Below, piece by piece: positions 13,068-15,455 of a DNA stretch of 15,455 bases; position 1 is the stretch's first letter; every line of letters begins with the position of its first letter. The position numbers were made by a program, and so were the translations under genes. Below the pieces are notes generated by a model. It searched no databases, was not told the DNA's origin, and was given only the letters and a program-made list of their open reading frames with translations. Where the stretch lies: positions 1 through 15,455 of the forward strand of contig DBFBGQ010000091.1 of assembly GCA_048201975.1 (NCBI GenBank), in the 5' to 3' direction. Source of the stretch: Egerieenecus sp048201975. GTDB taxonomy: Bacteria > Bacillota > Clostridia > Christensenellales > Aristaeellaceae.

Positions 13068-13964
13068 CTATGCCTGCGTCTCTTCTGCTGGATTTGTATC
13101 CATGCAAAGCGCAAGAAAGGCGCGCATGGTCCCCGTCACATATTTGCTGGGGTGCCACGCCGCGTAGCGCCGCCGGATCATTGCCGCATCGGTCACCCGG
13201 CAGCGGACGGCCTCCCCCCGCTCCACCGCCGGGCGGGCCAGGGACCAGGGCAGCAGCGTGACTCCCAGCCCCTCCCGCACCGCCGCCAGGATGGCCTGGG
13301 TGCTGGCGCTCTCCCACACGGGCTGCGCCGCGATCCCGTGGCTGAGCAGCAGCTGGTCCAGAAAGCTCCGGGTGGCGCTGCCCTTCTCCCGCAAAAGCAG
13401 CGGATACGCCGCCGCCTGGGCCAGGGTGGCCTCCGCTTTTTCCGCCAGGGGATGCCCCGGCGGCGCAATCAGCGCCATTTCCCCGGCGGCAAAGGGCGTT
13501 AGCGTCAGCCCAGCGCCGTTCTCCTCCCCTTCCAGCAGCGCCAGGTCCAGGCGATTCTCCAGCAAGTCCTGGCGCAGCAGCTCGCCGTTGGCCACCCGCG
13601 CCCGCAGCTCCACCCCCGGGTGTTCCCGGCGGAACCGCCCGGCCAGCTCCGGCAGCAGGCTGCACCCCAGGCACACGCTGGCGCCCACCCGCAGCACCCC
13701 CTGCCGCTCCCAGTCCCGCAGGGATTGCTCCATGGTGTCGAAGGTTTCCGTAAGCCGCCAGGCGTAGTCATACATGCGCCGCCCCGCTTCCGTGACGGTC
13801 AGGCGGCGGTTCAGCCGCTCAAAAAGGCGCAGGCCATAGTACCGCTCCAGCTCCTGCAGCGCCCGCGTCACCGCCGGCTGCGTCATGTGCAGCGCCTCCG
13901 CCGCCCGGGTTACGCTCTGGGTCTCGTAAATCTTCTGAAAAATCCGCATATGCCGCAGGGTCAT
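13068..13964 (-). CDS. LysR-family transcriptional regulator
   Basis: A 298-residue LysR regulator. The winged helix-turn-helix covers 1-60: LRHMRIFQKIYETQSVTRAAEALHMTQPAVTRALQELER, then GLRLFERLNRRLTVTEAG. A linker helix follows to ~85. The effector-binding domain (~90-290) opens with LRVGASVCLGCSLLPELAGRF and contains LDLALLEGEENGAGL and the hinge-region EGLGVTLLPWSLA. The length is normal for the family. The start at 13964 has GGAGG 7 bases upstream; an in-frame ATG at 13982 has none. It is divergent from the CHR transporter pair, the arrangement in which LysR proteins usually control their neighbour, so it probably activates those genes. The effector is unknown. Confidence 0.92.
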   Translation of the reverse strand: MTLRHMRIFQKIYETQSVTRAAEALHMTQPAVTRALQELERYYGLRLFERLNRRLTVTEAGRRMYDYAWRLTETFDTMEQSLRDWERQGVLRVGASVCLGCSLLPELAGRFRREHPGVELRARVANGELLRQDLLENRLDLALLEGEENGAGLTLTPFAAGEMALIAPPGHPLAEKAEATLAQAAAYPLLLREKGSATRSFLDQLLLSHGIAAQPVWESASTQAILAAVREGLGVTLLPWSLARPAVERGEAVRCRVTDAAMIRRRYAAWHPSKYVTGTMRAFLALCMDTNPAEETQA

Positions 13965-13990
13965 GGCTCTGCCTCCATCCATGCTTAATT

Positions 13991-14017
13991 TGCTATGTTT
14001 CTGATAAGATCATAGCA
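13991..14017. promoter_or_regulatory. Candidate LysR operator
   Basis: TGCTATG (13991-13997) and CATAGCA (14011-14017) form a perfect inverted repeat with a 13-base spacer. It ends one base before the -35 box of the transporter promoter, the classical position for LysR activation. A third CATAG occurs at 14048-14052, over the end of the -10 box. Between the divergent genes it is also placed for autoregulation. Confidence 0.6.
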
Positions 14018-14018
14018 T

Positions 14019-14047
14019 TTTACACATGTGATTGCAAGGCGTACAAT
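14019..14047 (+). promoter_or_regulatory. Promoter of the CHR transporter pair
   Basis: TTTACA (14019-14024) and TACAAT (14042-14047), each five of six to consensus, are separated by 17 bases. Transcription would begin near 14054, about 31 bases before the first start codon. Confidence 0.7.
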
Positions 14048-14084
14048 CATAGAGAACCACGAAAAGAGAAGGAAGGTTTTATGC

Positions 14085-14648
14085 ATGCAAAAGGGCCGGC
14101 GGCTATGGACGCTGTTCAGCTCCATGCTGTACATCAGCGCGTTTACCTTCGGGGGCGGGTTCGTTATCGTGTCGCTGATGCAGAAGAAATTTGTGGACCA
14201 GCTGCATTGGCTGGAGGAGGACGAAATGCTGGACATGACCGCCCTGGCCCAGGCATCCCCCGGAGCCATTGCGGTGAACGCGGCCATTCTGGTGGGGCGC
14301 AAGGTGGGCGGGGGCGCGGGCATGGCCGCGGCCGTGCTGGGAACCATCCTGCCGCCGATGCTGGTGCTCTCCGCAGTCTCCCTGGCGTACCAGGCCTTTG
14401 CCAGCAACCCCTGGGTGGCGGCGGCGCTGAAGGGCATGCAGGCCGGGGTCGCGGCGGTGATTGTGGACGTGAGCTGGCGGCTGGGAAGCCGGGTGGTCAA
14501 GGAGCGCGATCCCCTGGCCATGGGGCTGATGGTCCTGGCCTTCGCGCTCTCCTACGTGCTGCACGTGAACGTGATTTACCTGATTCTGGGCGCGGCGCTG
14601 CTGGGCGTGTGCAAGGCCCTGTGGATGAGCAAAAGGAGGGCGGCATGA
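14085..14648 (+). CDS. chrA: Chromate transporter family protein, single-domain (first half)
   Basis: A 187-residue membrane protein corresponding to one CHR domain (Pfam Chromate_transp). Family signatures are FTFGGGFVIVSLMQ (20-33) and QASPGAIAVNAAILVG. Four to six hydrophobic segments follow, with a basic end (SKRRAA). Short-chain CHR proteins work as pairs encoded by adjacent genes. Characterised members export chromate or act on other anions, and the true substrate in anaerobes is often unknown. AAGGAAGG lies 8 bases before the ATG at 14085; an ATG four bases earlier is in the wrong frame. The stop overlaps the next start as ATGA. Confidence 0.88.
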   Translation: MQKGRRLWTLFSSMLYISAFTFGGGFVIVSLMQKKFVDQLHWLEEDEMLDMTALAQASPGAIAVNAAILVGRKVGGGAGMAAAVLGTILPPMLVLSAVSLAYQAFASNPWVAAALKGMQAGVAAVIVDVSWRLGSRVVKERDPLAMGLMVLAFALSYVLHVNVIYLILGAALLGVCKALWMSKRRAA

Positions 14649-15211
14649 TGCTGGCGCAGCTGTTTTTGAGCTTTTTGCAGGTGGGGGCCTTCAGCGTGGG
14701 CGGCGGCTACGCGGCCATGCCGCTGATCCAGGCGCAGGTGGTGGAGCGCTTCAGCTGGCTCACCATGGAGGAGTTTACCAACCTGATCACCATCGCGGAG
14801 ATGACCCCCGGCCCCATTGCGGTGAATGCCGCCACCTTTGTGGGGTTGCGCATCGGCGGGGTGCCCGGGGCGCTGATTGCCACCTTTGGGTGCATCCTGC
14901 CCTCGCTGATCCTGGTATCCGTGCTGTCCTGGGCCTACGCCCGTTTCCGCAGCGGCCAGGCCATGCAGACGGTGCTTTCCCTGTTGCGGCCGGTGGTGGT
15001 GGCGCTGATCGCCTCCGCGGCCCTGGGCATCCTCTTCACCGCGGTGCTCGCCACGGACCTTCTGAGCCCCGACAGCTTTTCGGTGGATTGGCTGAACGTC
15101 CTGCTCTTCGCCGGAGCGCTGCTGTTTCTGCGCCGCTTCAAGGCCAATCCCATTGTGGTCATGGCTGGCTGCGGCGGGGTGTATCTTCTGGCCGCCGCCC
15201 TGGGAGCATAG
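14645..15211 (+). CDS. chrA: Chromate transporter family protein, single-domain (second half)
   Basis: A 188-residue membrane protein, the partner CHR domain. It repeats the signatures of its neighbour: FSVGGGYAAMPLIQAQ (near 17-32) and EMTPGPIAVNAATFVGLRIGG (near 54-74), so the pair arose by duplication. Several hydrophobic helices follow, and the last (~172-186) ends the protein. AGGAGG lies 5 bases before the ATG at 14645, which overlaps the previous stop codon by four bases. A second ATG follows at once (14648). Equal production of both halves by coupling fits the paired transporter model. The gene ends about 30 bases before the left end of an insertion sequence. Confidence 0.9.
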   Translation: MMLAQLFLSFLQVGAFSVGGGYAAMPLIQAQVVERFSWLTMEEFTNLITIAEMTPGPIAVNAATFVGLRIGGVPGALIATFGCILPSLILVSVLSWAYARFRSGQAMQTVLSLLRPVVVALIASAALGILFTAVLATDLLSPDSFSVDWLNVLLFAGALLFLRRFKANPIVVMAGCGGVYLLAAALGA

Positions 15212-15283
15212 GACGGAAGAATTCCGCGCCGCCCCCCCGCGAATGTTGAGGTACAATACATAGGTAACAGTAAGGGAAGAAAA

Positions 15284-15343
15284 GAGAACCCAACTGTGGT
15301 AAGATAGGAGTGCGAACAACCAACCCACCACAGAGGAGTTCTC
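15284..15343 (+). promoter_or_regulatory. Leader hairpin covering the transposase ribosome binding site
   Basis: Two nested inverted repeats, GAGAAC/GTTCTC (15284-15289 with 15338-15343) and CTGTGGT/ACCACAG (15294-15300 with 15327-15333), fold the leader so that AGAGGAG (15332-15338) lies partly in the stem and partly in an internal loop. Some insertion sequences use such folds to block translation of transcripts that run in from outside. Confidence 0.6.
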
Positions 15344-15344
15344 C

Positions 15345-15455
15345 ATGGATAAGATAACACAGGAAGCCTATTTTCGTCAACGGGTGCTGAAATATGCAGC
15401 AGAGCACGGAGTAACAGCATCAGCGAACCGGTACAGGCTAAGCCGCAAGACCGTG
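15345..15455 (+). CDS. Transposase, N-terminal fragment (gene runs off the window)
   Basis: Thirty-seven codons are visible. AGAGGAG lies 6 bases before the ATG. The peptide begins MDKITQEAYF and continues through VLKYAAEHGVTASANRYRLSRKTV. This reads as a helix-turn-helix of the kind at the start of DDE transposases of the IS481/IS3 group, where a Gly-Val-Thr turn precedes an arginine-rich recognition helix. The catalytic domain lies outside the window, so the family is a guess and integrity cannot be judged. Codon use is AT-richer than in the neighbouring genes, in keeping with a recent arrival. Confidence 0.7.
   Translation, partial: MDKITQEAYFRQRVLKYAAEHGVTASANRYRLSRKTV

Larger units (their letters stand above)
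15244..15455 (+). mobile_element. Left end of an insertion sequence, truncated by the window
   Basis: From about 15244 the base composition drops sharply toward A (long purine runs and few GC-rich codons) compared with the GC-rich transporter genes beside it. TGTTGAGGTACAA at 15244 is a plausible terminal inverted repeat because it begins with TG. The element carries a leader with a long-range hairpin and the start of a transposase gene. The exact left border and the right end cannot be verified here, since the element continues beyond 15455. Confidence 0.6.

Noticed and set aside
14081..14644. Upstream extension of the second CHR gene through the first
   Set aside because: It is the same frame read through the first CHR gene out of register. 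The composition is Gly/Arg-rich, and the real start at 14645 has its own ribosome binding site.

Overview
The window comes from a GC-rich (about 60%) Gram-positive bacterium, most likely an anaerobic gut-type clostridium (Firmicutes). Almost every gene has an AGGAGG-type ribosome binding site a few bases upstream. Genes overlap by ATGA or GTGA, and promoters match TTGACA/TATAAT. The transporter, regulator and small coiled-coil proteins are of types common in Clostridia. The taxonomic guess is inference from style and protein resemblance; no rRNA or tRNA is present.

Layout. (1) Positions 1-320 carry no gene but hold eight consecutive inverted repeats, at least one of them a convincing minus-strand terminator. 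(2) Positions 321-8210 are a tightly coupled six-gene minus-strand operon. In transcription order it encodes a formylglycine-generating-enzyme/C-type-lectin-like protein of phage type, two LplB/YtcP-like ABC permeases, a DUF3502-type secreted solute-binding protein, a class C beta-lactamase-like serine hydrolase, and a CocE/NonD-type acylase. (3) A divergent AraC-family activator (8349-9194, plus strand) shares a compact intergenic region with the operon. That region holds a perfect consensus promoter and nested palindromes that look like an operator. (4) Positions 9284-11826 are a minus-strand three-gene operon: a two-domain glycosyltransferase-like protein, a hotdog acyl-CoA thioesterase and a GNAT acetyltransferase, ending at a clear terminator. 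(5) Two monocistronic minus-strand genes follow: a 61-residue membrane protein and a 143-residue basic coiled-coil protein. Each has its own promoter and terminator. (6) A LysR regulator (minus) is divergent from a pair of half-size chromate-transporter (CHR) genes (plus), with a candidate LysR operator between them. (7) The right edge enters an insertion sequence, cut off by the window after 37 codons of its transposase.

How the genes work together. The large operon reads as an inducible uptake-and-cleavage system. The AraC protein senses a compound, and a sugar-type ABC importer brings it in using an ATPase encoded elsewhere. Two cytoplasmic serine hydrolases of the ester/amide-cleaving type then process it. 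No glycosidase is present, which suggests the substrate is an ester, amide or peptide, or an acylated sugar, rather than a plain oligosaccharide. The first gene of the operon, resembling phage C-type-lectin-fold proteins, has no obvious role in such a system and is the strongest candidate for something undescribed.
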